Source: Tamlana carrageenivorans
Lineage (GTDB): Bacteria > Bacteroidota > Bacteroidia > Flavobacteriales > Flavobacteriaceae
Direction of reading: 5' to 3'
Length of the DNA: 64,000 bases
Assembly (NCBI RefSeq): GCF_002893765.1
Contig: NZ_CP025938.1
Coordinates: 2,221,001 to 2,285,000, forward strand
The notes below the pieces were generated by a model, which searched no databases, was not told the origin of the DNA, and saw only the letters and a program-made list of their open reading frames with translations. Positions 35,021-43,517 of this stretch are shown here, piece by piece; positions within the stretch are counted from its first letter, which is position 1; every line of letters begins with the position of its first letter. A program made the position numbers and the translations under genes.

Positions 35021-36348
35021 ATTTTGTGTTTTTGAAAAATAATTTCAAAATTCATAGGTTAAAATAATATAGATTATAACCTGTTTGGAAAACAAATATA
35101 CAATTGATTGTAAATTTGGCCCCATTTAAATCGTGTTTTCTTCCATTTTTTGCTGATGCTTTGAGCTGCTAAATATATGGATTTCAGTGCTGCATCATCA
35201 TGAGGAAAGACTTTTTTGTTGCGTGTATATTTTCTTAAACTGGCATTAAAACTCTCAATGATATTGGTAGTATATATAAGTTTTCTAATCTCTTTTGGGT
35301 AGTTTAAAAACGCGGTCAAATTATCCCAATTGTTTTCCCAAGACTGTACGGCAGAGAGGTATTTATCTTCCCAATTTTGTTTAAAGACTTCGAAAGCCTC
35401 TAAAGCGAATTTCTCATTATCGGCTTGATAAATAGCTTTAATATCGACCATTATTGATTTACGGTCCTTATAGCTCACATATTTTAAAGAGTTTCTAATT
35501 TGATGTACGATACATATTTGACGTATACTACCTGGAAAAATAGCTTCTACAGCTTTATCTAATCCAGAGAGGTTATCCGAACACAGAAAGAAGATATCTT
35601 TTACGCCTCTAGAGCGCAGATCGTCTAAAATGGACATCCAAGCAGCTGCCTTTTCTGTCTCCACAATACTCATGCTCAAAATATCTTGTTGCCCTTCGGT
35701 ATTCACCCCTAAAACTATCATACAGGCTTTAGATATTACCTTGCCTTCTTGACGTATTTTATAATGAATAGCATCTATCCAGACAATGGGATATACGTCT
35801 TCTAAAGGTCTATTCTGCCATTGTTTGATGTCTTCCAATAATTGATTGGTGATAATGGATACCTGTGATGTGGAATACTGCACTCCATAGGTACTTTCAA
35901 TAAAATCAATAATATCGCTATTGCTCATACCTTTGGCGTAAAGCAGTTGAATACAATCTTCTAATTCTTGACTAATCGATTGATGTTTGGGGACAATAAC
36001 AGGCTCAAAGCTCGCTTGACGATCTCTGGGGATTTTGATGCGTTGTTCGCCGTTATGAGTCTTGATAGTTTTCTCTGAGAAACCATTGCGCTGGTTGTTC
36101 TCAATTACAGAACCTCCTTTTTGAAACCCTAAGTGGGCAGTCATTTCTGCTTTTAAAAGTGATTCAATACCACGTTTAAGCAACTGTTCCTTGACCTGGT
36201 CAAAGTCCTCCTTGTTGCTGATTTTGCCGATCAAGGCGTCTAATTGTTTTTCTAAGTCTGAGTTCATAAAATAAAAATTTAAAAGTAAATTTTTTGCCTA
36301 TGAATTTCAAAATCATTTTTAAACTAACTAACAGCAAAAACACAAAAT
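35021..36348 (-). mobile_element. IS256-family insertion sequence, 1328 bp
   Basis: Ends are 14-base perfect inverted repeats (ATTTTGTGTTTTTG at 35021-35034 and its inverse at 36335-36348). A second inverted pair lies inside: AAAAATAATTTCAAAATTCATAGG at 35035-35058 against 36297-36320, with three differences. The right end carries 14 extra bases between the two blocks. I find no matching 8-9 base duplication in the flanks, so the copy is old, has lost a border, or the true ends differ slightly. It lies in intergenic DNA and breaks no gene. Confidence 0.8.
35074..36267 (-). CDS. IS256 family (mutator-type) transposase
   Basis: A full-length 397-residue transposase. The DDE triad is present: Asp165 (PIVWIDAIHYK), Asp231 (FLCSDNLSGLDKA) and Glu338 (YTTNIIESFNASLRK). 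The N-terminal region (KAEMTAHLGFQKGGSVIENN) has the usual start of IS256 proteins, and ICIVHQIRNSLKYVS is the conserved His motif between the second and third acids. All motifs are intact, so the element may be able to move. It reads opposite to the adjacent orphan gene and in the same direction as groL. Confidence 0.95.
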   Translation of the reverse strand: MNSDLEKQLDALIGKISNKEDFDQVKEQLLKRGIESLLKAEMTAHLGFQKGGSVIENNQRNGFSEKTIKTHNGEQRIKIPRDRQASFEPVIVPKHQSISQELEDCIQLLYAKGMSNSDIIDFIESTYGVQYSTSQVSIITNQLLEDIKQWQNRPLEDVYPIVWIDAIHYKIRQEGKVISKACMIVLGVNTEGQQDILSMSIVETEKAAAWMSILDDLRSRGVKDIFFLCSDNLSGLDKAVEAIFPGSIRQICIVHQIRNSLKYVSYKDRKSIMVDIKAIYQADNEKFALEAFEVFKQNWEDKYLSAVQSWENNWDNLTAFLNYPKEIRKLIYTTNIIESFNASLRKYTRNKKVFPHDDAALKSIYLAAQSISKKWKKTRFKWGQIYNQLYICFPNRL

Positions 36349-36376
36349 AGTTTACAGTCCCTTTTAATTTTGACAT

Positions 36377-36420
36377 AAAAAAACGCTTCAACCCTATATT
36401 GTCTGGATTGAAGCGTTTTT
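36377..36420 (-). terminator. Rho-independent terminator after groL
   Basis: AAACGCTTCAA and its inverse TTGAAGCGTTT form an 11-base perfect stem with a 16-base loop. On the minus strand a T run follows, 26 bases after the groL stop. It also separates groL from the IS. Confidence 0.9.
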
Positions 36421-36445
36421 GTATAATCTATTTAAGGCAGTGCCG

Positions 36446-38074
36446 TTACATCATTCCTGGCATACCACCTCCCATTGGAGGCATTGCCGGAGCGTCTTCT
36501 TTAATGTCGATTAAAGCACACTCTGTAGTTAAGATCATTCCAGCTACAGAAGCAGCGTTTTCTAAAGCAATACGAGTTACTTTTTTAGGATCGATAATTC
36601 CTGCTTTAAGCATGTTTACGTAAGATTCAGATTTGGCATCGTAACCAAAGTCTTTTTCGCCTTCTAATACTTTATTGATAACTACAGAACCTTCGCCTCC
36701 AGCATTTTCAACAATAGTTCTTAATGGGGCTTCAATCGCTTTGTTTACAATTTGAATACCTGTAGTTTCATCTAAGTTTTCGGTAGTAATTTTAGCTAAA
36801 ACAGTTTTTGCTCTTACTAAAGCAACACCACCACCAGCAACAATACCTTCTTCAACGGCAGCACGAGTAGCATGTAAAGCATCATCAACACGGTCTTTCT
36901 TCTCTTTCATTTCCACTTCACTAGCCGCACCAACATAAAGTACAGCAACACCGCCAGCTAATTTCGCTAAACGCTCTTGAAGTTTTTCTTTATCGTAATC
37001 TGAAGTTGTTGTTTCAATTTGAGCTTTAATTTGGTTAACACGAGCCTTAATCGTTTCACCATCACCTGAACCGTTTACAATAGTTGTATTGTCTTTGTCT
37101 ACAGTTACGGTTTCAGCAGTACCCAACATGCTTAAATCTGCGTTTTCTAAAGTAAATCCGCGTTCTTCAGAAATCACAGTTCCACCAGTTAAAATAGCGA
37201 TGTCTTCCAACATAGCTTTACGTCTGTCACCAAAACCAGGAGCTTTAACAGCAGCAATTTTTAAACCGCCACGTAATTTATTAACCACTAAAGTAGCTAA
37301 GGCTTGTCCGTCTACATCTTCAGCAATAATTAATAAAGGACGACCAGATTGTGCAACAGGCTCTAAAATTGGAAGAATCTCTTGTAAGTTAGAAATTTTC
37401 TTATCGAATAATAAAATGTATGGATTTTCTAAATCGGCAACCATTTTATCAGAATCGGTTACAAAGTAAGGTGATAAATAGCCTCTATCAAATTGCATTC
37501 CTTCAACAACGTCTACATAAGTATCCATTCCTTTAGCTTCTTCAACAGTAATCACACCTTCTTTTCCAACTTTTGAGAAAGCAGTAGCAATTAATTCGCC
37601 AATTGTATCCTCGTTATTTGCTGAAATAGCAGCTACTTGTTTTATTTTTTCTGAAGAGTTTCCTACTTTTTGAGCTTGAGCTTCAAGATCTTTAACAATG
37701 GCTTCAACAGCTTTGTCGATACCACGTTTTAAATCCATAGGATTTGCACCAGAAGCTACATTTTTTAATCCTTCTTTTACGATAGCTTGAGCTAAAACGG
37801 TAGCAGTTGTTGTTCCGTCGCCAGCTAAATCGTTGGTTTTTGAAGCGACTTCTTTTACCATTTGAGCACCCATGTTTTCGTGCTCGTCTTCTAATTCGAT
37901 TTCTTTAGCTACCGATACACCATCTTTGGTTACAGAAGGTGCTCCAAAACTTTTTGAAATAATGACATTACGTCCTTTAGGACCTAAAGTTACTTTTACA
38001 GCGTTTGCTAATGCATCGACACCACGTTTTAAACCGTCGCGTGCTTCAATATCAAATTTTATACTTTTTGCCAT
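36446..38074 (-). CDS. groL: Chaperonin GroEL (60 kDa)
   Basis: The double-ring ATP-driven protein-folding chaperonin. The 542-residue length, N-terminal KFDIEARDGLKRGVDALANA, nucleotide-binding DGTTTATVLAQAIVKEGLKN and the C-terminal GGM-rich tail (PPMGGGMPGMM) identify it. It is the last gene of the long minus-strand run, downstream of groS, from which it is separated by 103 bases holding two hairpins. Confidence 0.99.
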   Translation of the reverse strand: MAKSIKFDIEARDGLKRGVDALANAVKVTLGPKGRNVIISKSFGAPSVTKDGVSVAKEIELEDEHENMGAQMVKEVASKTNDLAGDGTTTATVLAQAIVKEGLKNVASGANPMDLKRGIDKAVEAIVKDLEAQAQKVGNSSEKIKQVAAISANNEDTIGELIATAFSKVGKEGVITVEEAKGMDTYVDVVEGMQFDRGYLSPYFVTDSDKMVADLENPYILLFDKKISNLQEILPILEPVAQSGRPLLIIAEDVDGQALATLVVNKLRGGLKIAAVKAPGFGDRRKAMLEDIAILTGGTVISEERGFTLENADLSMLGTAETVTVDKDNTTIVNGSGDGETIKARVNQIKAQIETTTSDYDKEKLQERLAKLAGGVAVLYVGAASEVEMKEKKDRVDDALHATRAAVEEGIVAGGGVALVRAKTVLAKITTENLDETTGIQIVNKAIEAPLRTIVENAGGEGSVVINKVLEGEKDFGYDAKSESYVNMLKAGIIDPKKVTRIALENAASVAGMILTTECALIDIKEDAPAMPPMGGGMPGMM

Positions 38075-38094
38075 GATTATGTTTAATTTTTTTT

Positions 38095-38165
38095 ATTCCC
38101 TTGTAGAAGGGAATCTAATTATTAAAATTTAGTGTGTTTTATGAGGTTCCCGTCTTCACGGGAAC
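38095..38165 (-). other. Two short hairpins in the groS-groL gap
   Basis: ATTCCCTTGTAGAAGGGAAT (38095-38114) and GTTCCCGTCTTCACGGGAAC (38146-38165) are each strong stem-loops, 31 bases apart, between the two chaperonin genes. Neither has a T run on the minus strand, so they are more likely RNA processing or stability elements than terminators. Confidence 0.65.
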
Positions 38166-38177
38166 GGAAAAAGTTAT

Positions 38178-38453
38178 TTAAACGATTGCCAAAATATCGC
38201 TTTCACGCATGATTAAATAATCAGAACCTTCTAGTTTTAGCTCTGTACCAGCATATTTACCATATAAAACGGTGTCCCCAACTTTTACAGTAATGGGCTC
38301 GTCTTTTGTTCCTGGTCCAGCGGCTACTACAGTCCCTTTTTGAGGCTTTTCTTTTGCATTATCTGGAATGATAATTCCTGAAGCGGTTTTAGTTTCTGCT
38401 GCAGCAGGTTCTATAAGAACACGATCTGCTAAAGGTTTAATGTTTAATCCCAT
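38178..38453 (-). CDS. groS: Co-chaperonin GroES (10 kDa)
   Basis: Seven-fold lid of GroEL. The 91-residue protein has the GroES pattern: KPLADRVLIEPAAAETKTAS at the start (the mobile loop follows, TASGIIIPDNAKEKP) and GDTVLYGKYAGTELKLEGSD near residue 57. No CIRCE inverted repeat was found upstream. It follows secG after a terminator, so the groS-groL pair is probably its own unit. Confidence 0.98.
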   Translation of the reverse strand: MGLNIKPLADRVLIEPAAAETKTASGIIIPDNAKEKPQKGTVVAAGPGTKDEPITVKVGDTVLYGKYAGTELKLEGSDYLIMRESDILAIV

Positions 38454-38547
38454 TTTAATTTATGTTTTAATTATTAAGTTTAAATTACTAGACTCCATGG
38501 TAACGAAAAATATGCCAATAGCATATAACTGACAAACTTGCAGAAAT

Positions 38548-38580
38548 AAAAAATGCCAACTGTTTAAGTTGGCATTTTTT
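38548..38580 (-). terminator. Terminator between secG and groS
   Basis: AAATGCCAAC, a six-base loop, and AGTTGGCATTT form a stem flanked by runs of A and T on both sides, so it can work in either direction. On the minus strand it lies about 28 bases after the secG stop. Confidence 0.85.
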
Positions 38581-38607
38581 GTCTTGTATAGGTTGTACAA
38601 TGAATAC

Positions 38608-38958
38608 TTATTCTGCTTCTTTAACAGGAGCTGCGTTATTAGTTGCAGCTGGTGTTTCAGGTAAAGCTACAGGTGCTGGAGCAGCTTCAGTATCTAATGC
38701 TTTAGATTCGGCTGTACCAGGTCCTCTGTTAATAGCTACATTAGACGCTAAAATTAATACTAAAAGTAAAGTGGCTAAGTACCATGTACTTTTGTCTAAA
38801 AAGTCTGTGGTCTTTTTTACACCACCTAATTGTTGTGTGCCACCACCACCGAAAGATGATGATAATCCGCCACCTTTAGGGTTTTGAACCATGATTACTA
38901 CGATTAGTAAAAACGCTACCACCACTATAAGGACTAAAAATATTGTAAACGTACTCAT
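38608..38958 (-). CDS. secG: Protein translocase subunit SecG
   Basis: Small subunit of the SecYEG translocon. The 116-residue protein has two membrane helices (FLVLIVVVAFLLIVVIMVQN and WYLATLLLVLILASNVAI) around the SecG signature NPKGGGLSSSFGGGGTQQLG, with a Ser/Gly loop. An Ala/Pro/Glu-rich C-terminal tail (DTEAAPAPVALPETPAATNN) extends beyond the core; long tails of this type are common in flavobacteria. It is two bases downstream of the TPR-type gene. Confidence 0.95.
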   Translation of the reverse strand: MSTFTIFLVLIVVVAFLLIVVIMVQNPKGGGLSSSFGGGGTQQLGGVKKTTDFLDKSTWYLATLLLVLILASNVAINRGPGTAESKALDTEAAPAPVALPETPAATNNAAPVKEAE

Positions 38959-38960
38959 TG

Positions 38961-39923
38961 TTATTTATTATTTTGTTCTTGTAATTGCTCTACTGCTTTA
39001 ATTTGGTTTGCAAAGAAACTACTTTTTTCTGGATATTTCAAACTTAAAATTTTATAAGATTGAATTGCCTTTTTAAAGTTTTTCTGCTCGACATAAATAC
39101 GTGCTAAAGTCTCTGTCATTAAAGCTTCGGGTTGTATCATTTGGGCTTGCGCTAAATTTCCCTTTTGCATTAATGGTTTTTTCGGACTGATTTTAGGGTT
39201 TTCAGCAATGAATTTATCAATAAGTTTGAATTTTTTCTCCTTGTCTAAATCGGTTGTAGGCGTCGGTTTTGGTAAATGCTCATCGCTTTTTGTATCCAGC
39301 TTTTCTTTTTCTGGTTCTCTTTCAATAGGTTGAAACCTGGTAAGTTGTAGCCATTCGTTAAAAGAATGTGATTCTTTTTTATTAAAAGGTAGAGGTTTCC
39401 CTAACTCTAAAATGGCTTCGGCTGATTTTTGGTCGGGTCTGGAGTCTGGTTGTTTTTCTTGATCCTTTTCCGAAGGGGGCGAAATTATAGGGGTTTCTTT
39501 TAACGGTCTTGGTTCTTTGGGTTCAAAGAGCGCCGGGTCTAAAACACCATCTGTATCATTAATTTGCTGATTTAAACCATCGTCGATCGATACTTTTTTA
39601 TTGATGGAAAGATCTTCAGCTTCAACATTAAGGTCACCTAAATAATTACTGTTGCTTTTTATGGTCTCCGAAATTTCATTTTGAAAGAATACTTCCGAAG
39701 TAATAAAATCAAACAAAATACTTCTATCCGTTGTATAAGCGGCTGTAATTTTAAGTTCTTGGTTGTATTGTAAACTACTTTGATCTTTTAAGCCTTTAAG
39801 GTAAATAGCTCTGGCTGCTTGAAAGTAGGGGTGTTTTTCAAGAATAGATTTTAATCCATCGGTTTGCTCATGAGTCAACTCTTGAGGCTTTTGAAGGATG
39901 TGTATAAAATCTGCTTGTGTCAT
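38961..39923 (-). CDS. Flavobacterial TPR-like hypothetical protein
   Basis: A 320-residue soluble protein with no signal peptide. The N-terminal part (DFIHILQKPQELTHEQTDGL, then AARAIYLKGLKDQSSLQYNQ) and the C-terminal helices (ETLARIYVEQKNFKKAIQSY, then KILSLKYPEKSSFFANQIKA) resemble tetratricopeptide repeats. The centre is a long charged linker rich in Pro, Lys and Glu (about residues 130-240) that is probably disordered. It sits between lptE and secG, an arrangement found across Flavobacteriaceae. Function unknown, perhaps an envelope biogenesis adaptor. Confidence 0.78.
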   Translation of the reverse strand: MTQADFIHILQKPQELTHEQTDGLKSILEKHPYFQAARAIYLKGLKDQSSLQYNQELKITAAYTTDRSILFDFITSEVFFQNEISETIKSNSNYLGDLNVEAEDLSINKKVSIDDGLNQQINDTDGVLDPALFEPKEPRPLKETPIISPPSEKDQEKQPDSRPDQKSAEAILELGKPLPFNKKESHSFNEWLQLTRFQPIEREPEKEKLDTKSDEHLPKPTPTTDLDKEKKFKLIDKFIAENPKISPKKPLMQKGNLAQAQMIQPEALMTETLARIYVEQKNFKKAIQSYKILSLKYPEKSSFFANQIKAVEQLQEQNNK

Positions 39924-39951
39924 TTGTGGTTTAAATTTTAAGCCTGGCCTA

Positions 39952-40461
39952 TTACCATTTGGCTAATGTGGCGTTAAAGATATCTTGCGTGATACGCTCA
40001 AATATTTCTTCGTGGGCTGTTGTTTTTAAAGAACCAACAAGTTGATCGGTTCCTGGATAGTCATAGAAAAATGAAAAACGCTGTTCTAAGTCGTCATCTG
40101 GTTTTTTCTTATTGTAATATCGCAAACTTACACTTATAGTTAATCGGTTTTGAGCAGCTATTTGATCGGAAGTGGCTGTTGTTGGAGAAATTCTGTATTC
40201 GGTAATTTCACCTTCATATACCAAATCACCTCCTGAAGGTACTAAATTTAAATTGGTTTGATTTTGAATTAAGTCTTCTAGCGCTAATTTGAAGTCACGC
40301 TCTAATCCTGGTTCTATAAGTAATGAGGTGTTTTCAAAACGATTTACTTGATATGAAGTTACACCAGCCGGTATGGAAGCGCCTGTAAAAGAGTAGATGC
40401 CACAACCTATAAAAGTGAAACTAATAAGGATAAGGGTGAAGGGGATAATGTATTTTCTCAT
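39952..40461 (-). CDS. lptE: LPS-assembly lipoprotein LptE
   Basis: Outer-membrane lipoprotein that plugs the LptD barrel and helps place lipopolysaccharide at the cell surface. The 169-residue protein has a lipobox (TFIG then Cys20) and the LptE pattern: GIYSFTGASIPAGVTSYQVN, RFENTSLLIEPGLERDFKLA, GEITEYRISPTTATSDQIAA and a C-terminal TQDIFNATLAKW. It follows a sigma-54 activator gene after 43 bases. Confidence 0.9.
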   Translation of the reverse strand: MRKYIIPFTLILISFTFIGCGIYSFTGASIPAGVTSYQVNRFENTSLLIEPGLERDFKLALEDLIQNQTNLNLVPSGGDLVYEGEITEYRISPTTATSDQIAAQNRLTISVSLRYYNKKKPDDDLEQRFSFFYDYPGTDQLVGSLKTTAHEEIFERITQDIFNATLAKW

Positions 40462-40504
40462 TCTAAGAACTCTTGGTTTTATTGATAGGGGTATGGGTGT
40501 AAAT

Positions 40505-41776
40505 TTAAAGATCGTATTGTTTGATTTTTCGGTACAATGTACGCTCGCTAATGCCTAATTCTTGAGCTGCTAATTTACGTTTTCCTTGGTGACGTTCTAG
40601 AGATTTTTTAATAAGCTCTAGCTCTTTTTGATGTAGCGATAAGGTTTCTTCTTCCTCAATCTCTTCAGCAAAATGATATTTGTCTTGTACTGGTTGTAAA
40701 TCCTCCTCCACCGTATGTTCTGGAATGGAGATCAATTCTGTATTGGTGTCTATCGATTCTTCATAATCTGTGTCTTCATCATCGGTATCACCATAAATTT
40801 TCTGAATTAAACTTTCGTTGTTTTTTTCAACATCTTTAGTGTTTCCGTTTTTCATCAATTCCATAGTGAGTTTTTTCAAATCGTTCAAATCACTTTTCAT
40901 ATCAAAAAGGACTTTATACAGAATTTCACGTTCACTACTGAAATCGCTTTCAGATTTTGATGTTTTTATAACTGCAGGTAGGTTGGTTGATGCTGAATCT
41001 GGCAAATAACTACGTAGAATCTCTGAAGTGATCGTACGGTTTTGCTCCAAAACAGAAAGTTGCTCGGCAATGTTTCGCAGCTGACGAATATTACCGCCCC
41101 ATCGGAACTTTGTAAGCATGGTTATCGCATTGTCACTAAGTTTTACGGTAGGCATTTTGTATTTTAAAGCAAAATCGCTGGCAAATTTCCTGAATAACAA
41201 ATGAATATCACCTTGGCGCTCGCGTAATGGCGGTAGGTTGATATCTACCGTACTTAAACGATAATATAAATCCTCGCGAAATTTTTCTTTCTCGATAGCT
41301 TCAAACATATTAACATTGGTTGCCGCTACAATACGCACATTGGTTTTTTGAACTTTACTCGAACCCACTTTTAGAAATTCGCCATTTTCTAACACACGTA
41401 ATAAACGTACTTGTGTGGTTAGAGGCAGCTCGCCAACTTCATCCAAAAAAATGGTTCCACCATCGGCAACTTCAAAATAACCGGCTCTGGTTTGGGTGGC
41501 ACCTGTAAAAGCACCTTTTTCATGTCCAAATAGTTCACTGTCAATAGTGCCTTCAGGAATGGCGCCACAGTTAACAGCAATGTATTTGTTATGTTTTCTA
41601 TGTGATAATTGGTGTATTATTTTAGGAATACTTTCTTTACCAACGCCACTCTCTCCAGTAACTAAAACCGAAATGTCTGTTGGTGCTACTTGAATAGCTT
41701 TTTCAATAGCGCGATTTAAAGCAGGCGTATTTCCAATAATACCAAATCGTTGTTTTATAGCTTGAACTGATTCCAT
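40505..41776 (-). CDS. Sigma-54-dependent transcriptional activator (AAA+ and Fis-type HTH)
   Basis: Uses ATP to open sigma-54 promoters. The 423-residue protein begins directly with the AAA+ domain: Walker A GESGVGKES near 41, then ELFGHEKGAFTGATQTRAGY (the GAFTGA loop that contacts sigma-54) near 84, and DGGTIFLDEVGELPLTTQVR (Walker B) near 110. No receiver or sensory domain precedes it. An acidic linker (about 300-375) leads to a C-terminal Fis-type HTH (KLAAQELGISERTLYRKIKQ). Control must come from its level or a partner protein. Sits between miaB and lptE. Confidence 0.93.
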   Translation of the reverse strand: MESVQAIKQRFGIIGNTPALNRAIEKAIQVAPTDISVLVTGESGVGKESIPKIIHQLSHRKHNKYIAVNCGAIPEGTIDSELFGHEKGAFTGATQTRAGYFEVADGGTIFLDEVGELPLTTQVRLLRVLENGEFLKVGSSKVQKTNVRIVAATNVNMFEAIEKEKFREDLYYRLSTVDINLPPLRERQGDIHLLFRKFASDFALKYKMPTVKLSDNAITMLTKFRWGGNIRQLRNIAEQLSVLEQNRTITSEILRSYLPDSASTNLPAVIKTSKSESDFSSEREILYKVLFDMKSDLNDLKKLTMELMKNGNTKDVEKNNESLIQKIYGDTDDEDTDYEESIDTNTELISIPEHTVEEDLQPVQDKYHFAEEIEEEETLSLHQKELELIKKSLERHQGKRKLAAQELGISERTLYRKIKQYDL

Positions 41777-41780
41777 AATT

Positions 41781-41905
41781 AGCCCCTAGCCCCCAAAAGG
41801 GGAATTTAAAAAGTGAATATTTTGATTCTTTCTATTTTGAGTCATACTTATATTTATTCATTTGAGTAAGAATTCCTCCCCTTAGAGGAGGTTAGGAGGG
41901 GCTTA
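41781..41905. repeat. Degenerate nested-hairpin repeat between miaB and the sigma-54 activator
   Basis: Left arm AGCCCCTAGCCCCCAAAAGG at 41781-41800 and right arm around 41871-41903 (CCTCCCCTTAGAGGAGG then TTAGGAGGGGCT) are inverted to each other, with their own small hairpins and a spacer of about 70 bases. The architecture is like the 90-bp elements at 8972 and 9194, but the sequence is diverged. The right arm overlaps the 3' end of miaB. Confidence 0.6.
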
Positions 41906-43331
41906 TTCCCTCTCCTATAAGTGTTGCACTGGTACAATCGGTGACTTTAACATTTACAAAATCACCAATTTTATAATCGGCTTTAGGGAACACACAAACA
42001 ATATTTTGAGACGTTCTGCCAGACCATTGATCGGGTGATTTTTTAGATTCTTTTTCTATCAATACTTCCACAATAGTATTTAAGTGCTCTCTGGTTCTAA
42101 TTTCGCTATGAATACGTTGTAAGTCTACAATATCCTGTAGTCTACGTTTTTTAGTTTCTTCAGGCACATCATCTTCCATGTTTCTTCCGGCCATCGTTCC
42201 AGGGCGTTCCGAATAGGTAAACATATAACCAAAGTTGTATTTTACGTATTCCATTAAAGACACGGTGTCTTTAAAGTCTTCCTCGGTTTCTGTTGGGAAT
42301 CCAACAATCATATCTTGACTAATGGCACATTCGGGAATGATGCGGCGAATATTATCGATTAATTCAAAATACTCTTCACGGGTATGCAGGCGGTTCATGG
42401 CCTTTAAAATACGGTTGCTTCCGCTTTGTACTGGTAAATGAATGTGTTTACAAATATTATCGTATTTCGCCATAGTTTCAACCACATCTAGGGTTAAATC
42501 TTGAGGGTTAGAGGTAGAAAAACGAATACGCATTTTAGGTTGCGCTTTAGCACAAATCTGTAATAGTTTTGCAAAGTCAACAGCCGTAGCCTTTTGCATG
42601 TCGGTAGCCTTAACGAAATCTTTTTTCAGTCCGCCACCATACCATAGGTAACTGTCTACATTTTGTCCTAATAAAGTGATTTCTTTATAACCTCTTTGCC
42701 ATAAGTCGTTTACTTCTTCGAGAATACTTTGAGGATCTCTACTGCGTTCACGTCCACGGGTAAAAGGTACCACACAAAAAGTACACATGTTGTCGCAACC
42801 ACGGGTTATAGAAACAAAAGCAGTTACGCCGTTGGTGTTAAGTCGTACTGGAGAAACATCACCATAAGTTTCTTCCTTGGAAAGAATCACATTAATGGCG
42901 TCGCGGCCTTCATCCACTTCAGCAAGTAAGTTTGGTAAATCTTTGTAAGCATCTGGACCAACAACTAAGTCAACAATTTTTTCTTCTTCAAGAAATTTGG
43001 TTTTTAGTCGTTCGGCCATACAGCCTAAAACCCCAACTTTCATTTTCGGATTTTGATCGCGTTTTACAGCATTGTATTTTTCAAGGCGTTTGCGAACGGT
43101 TTGTTCGGCTTTGTCTCTAATGGAGCAGGTGTTTACTAAAACTAAATCGGCTTCTTCCAATTTTTGAGTGGTATTAAAGCCTTGGTCGGCCATAATTGAA
43201 GCTACGATTTCACTGTCACTAAAATTCATTGAGCACCCATAACTTTCAATAAAAAGTTTGCGTTTATTTTCGGTTTTTTGCTCTAAAACTAAGGTGTTTC
43301 CTTGTTTGTTTTCGTCTATAATCTTTTCCAT
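41892..43331 (-). CDS. miaB: tRNA-2-methylthio-N6-dimethylallyladenosine synthase
   Basis: Radical-SAM methylthiotransferase that completes ms2i6A at position 37 of tRNAs reading codons starting with U. It is 479 residues: N-terminal MTTase domain with its cluster cysteines (ESYGCSMNFSDSEIVASI; LVNTCSIRDKAEQTVRKR; GVLGCMAERL), radical-SAM motif SITRGCDNMCTFCVVPFTRG near 174, and a C-terminal TRAM domain. The last few residues (GISPS) and stop come from sequence of the overlapping repeat element. Confidence 0.97.
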   Translation of the reverse strand: MEKIIDENKQGNTLVLEQKTENKRKLFIESYGCSMNFSDSEIVASIMADQGFNTTQKLEEADLVLVNTCSIRDKAEQTVRKRLEKYNAVKRDQNPKMKVGVLGCMAERLKTKFLEEEKIVDLVVGPDAYKDLPNLLAEVDEGRDAINVILSKEETYGDVSPVRLNTNGVTAFVSITRGCDNMCTFCVVPFTRGRERSRDPQSILEEVNDLWQRGYKEITLLGQNVDSYLWYGGGLKKDFVKATDMQKATAVDFAKLLQICAKAQPKMRIRFSTSNPQDLTLDVVETMAKYDNICKHIHLPVQSGSNRILKAMNRLHTREEYFELIDNIRRIIPECAISQDMIVGFPTETEEDFKDTVSLMEYVKYNFGYMFTYSERPGTMAGRNMEDDVPEETKKRRLQDIVDLQRIHSEIRTREHLNTIVEVLIEKESKKSPDQWSGRTSQNIVCVFPKADYKIGDFVNVKVTDCTSATLIGEGISPS

Positions 43332-43365
43332 AATTTACTGAAACCTTTAACGGTCAATAAGCACG

Positions 43366-43397
43366 CAAAGATACAATATATTAATGATTTGTGACAA
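43366..43397 (-). promoter_or_regulatory. Promoter for the miaB-to-secG run
   Basis: On the minus strand: TTG at 43397-43395, 21-base spacer, then TATCTTTG at 43373-43366. This is a full match to TTG-N17-23-TAnnTTTG, with a leader of about 30 bases before the miaB ATG at 43331. Confidence 0.8.
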
Positions 43398-43517
43398 AGT
43401 GACAGTTTTATTTTAGGAGAGAATTAAGAACGTTTTTACATATATTAGGAGTATTGCTTTAGTTTGTGCTAAAAAAAATTAATTTTAGGGGAAATTAATA
43501 AGAACCATCAATATTGT

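Noticed and set aside
35013..36356. Target-site duplication for the IS256 element
   Set aside because: The flanks share only AGTTTA at slightly different offsets, which is not convincing as an 8-9 base duplication.
37089..37469. Plus-strand open frame of 126 codons inside groL
   Set aside because: It is an antisense shadow of a highly biased housekeeping gene, with no recognisable domain.
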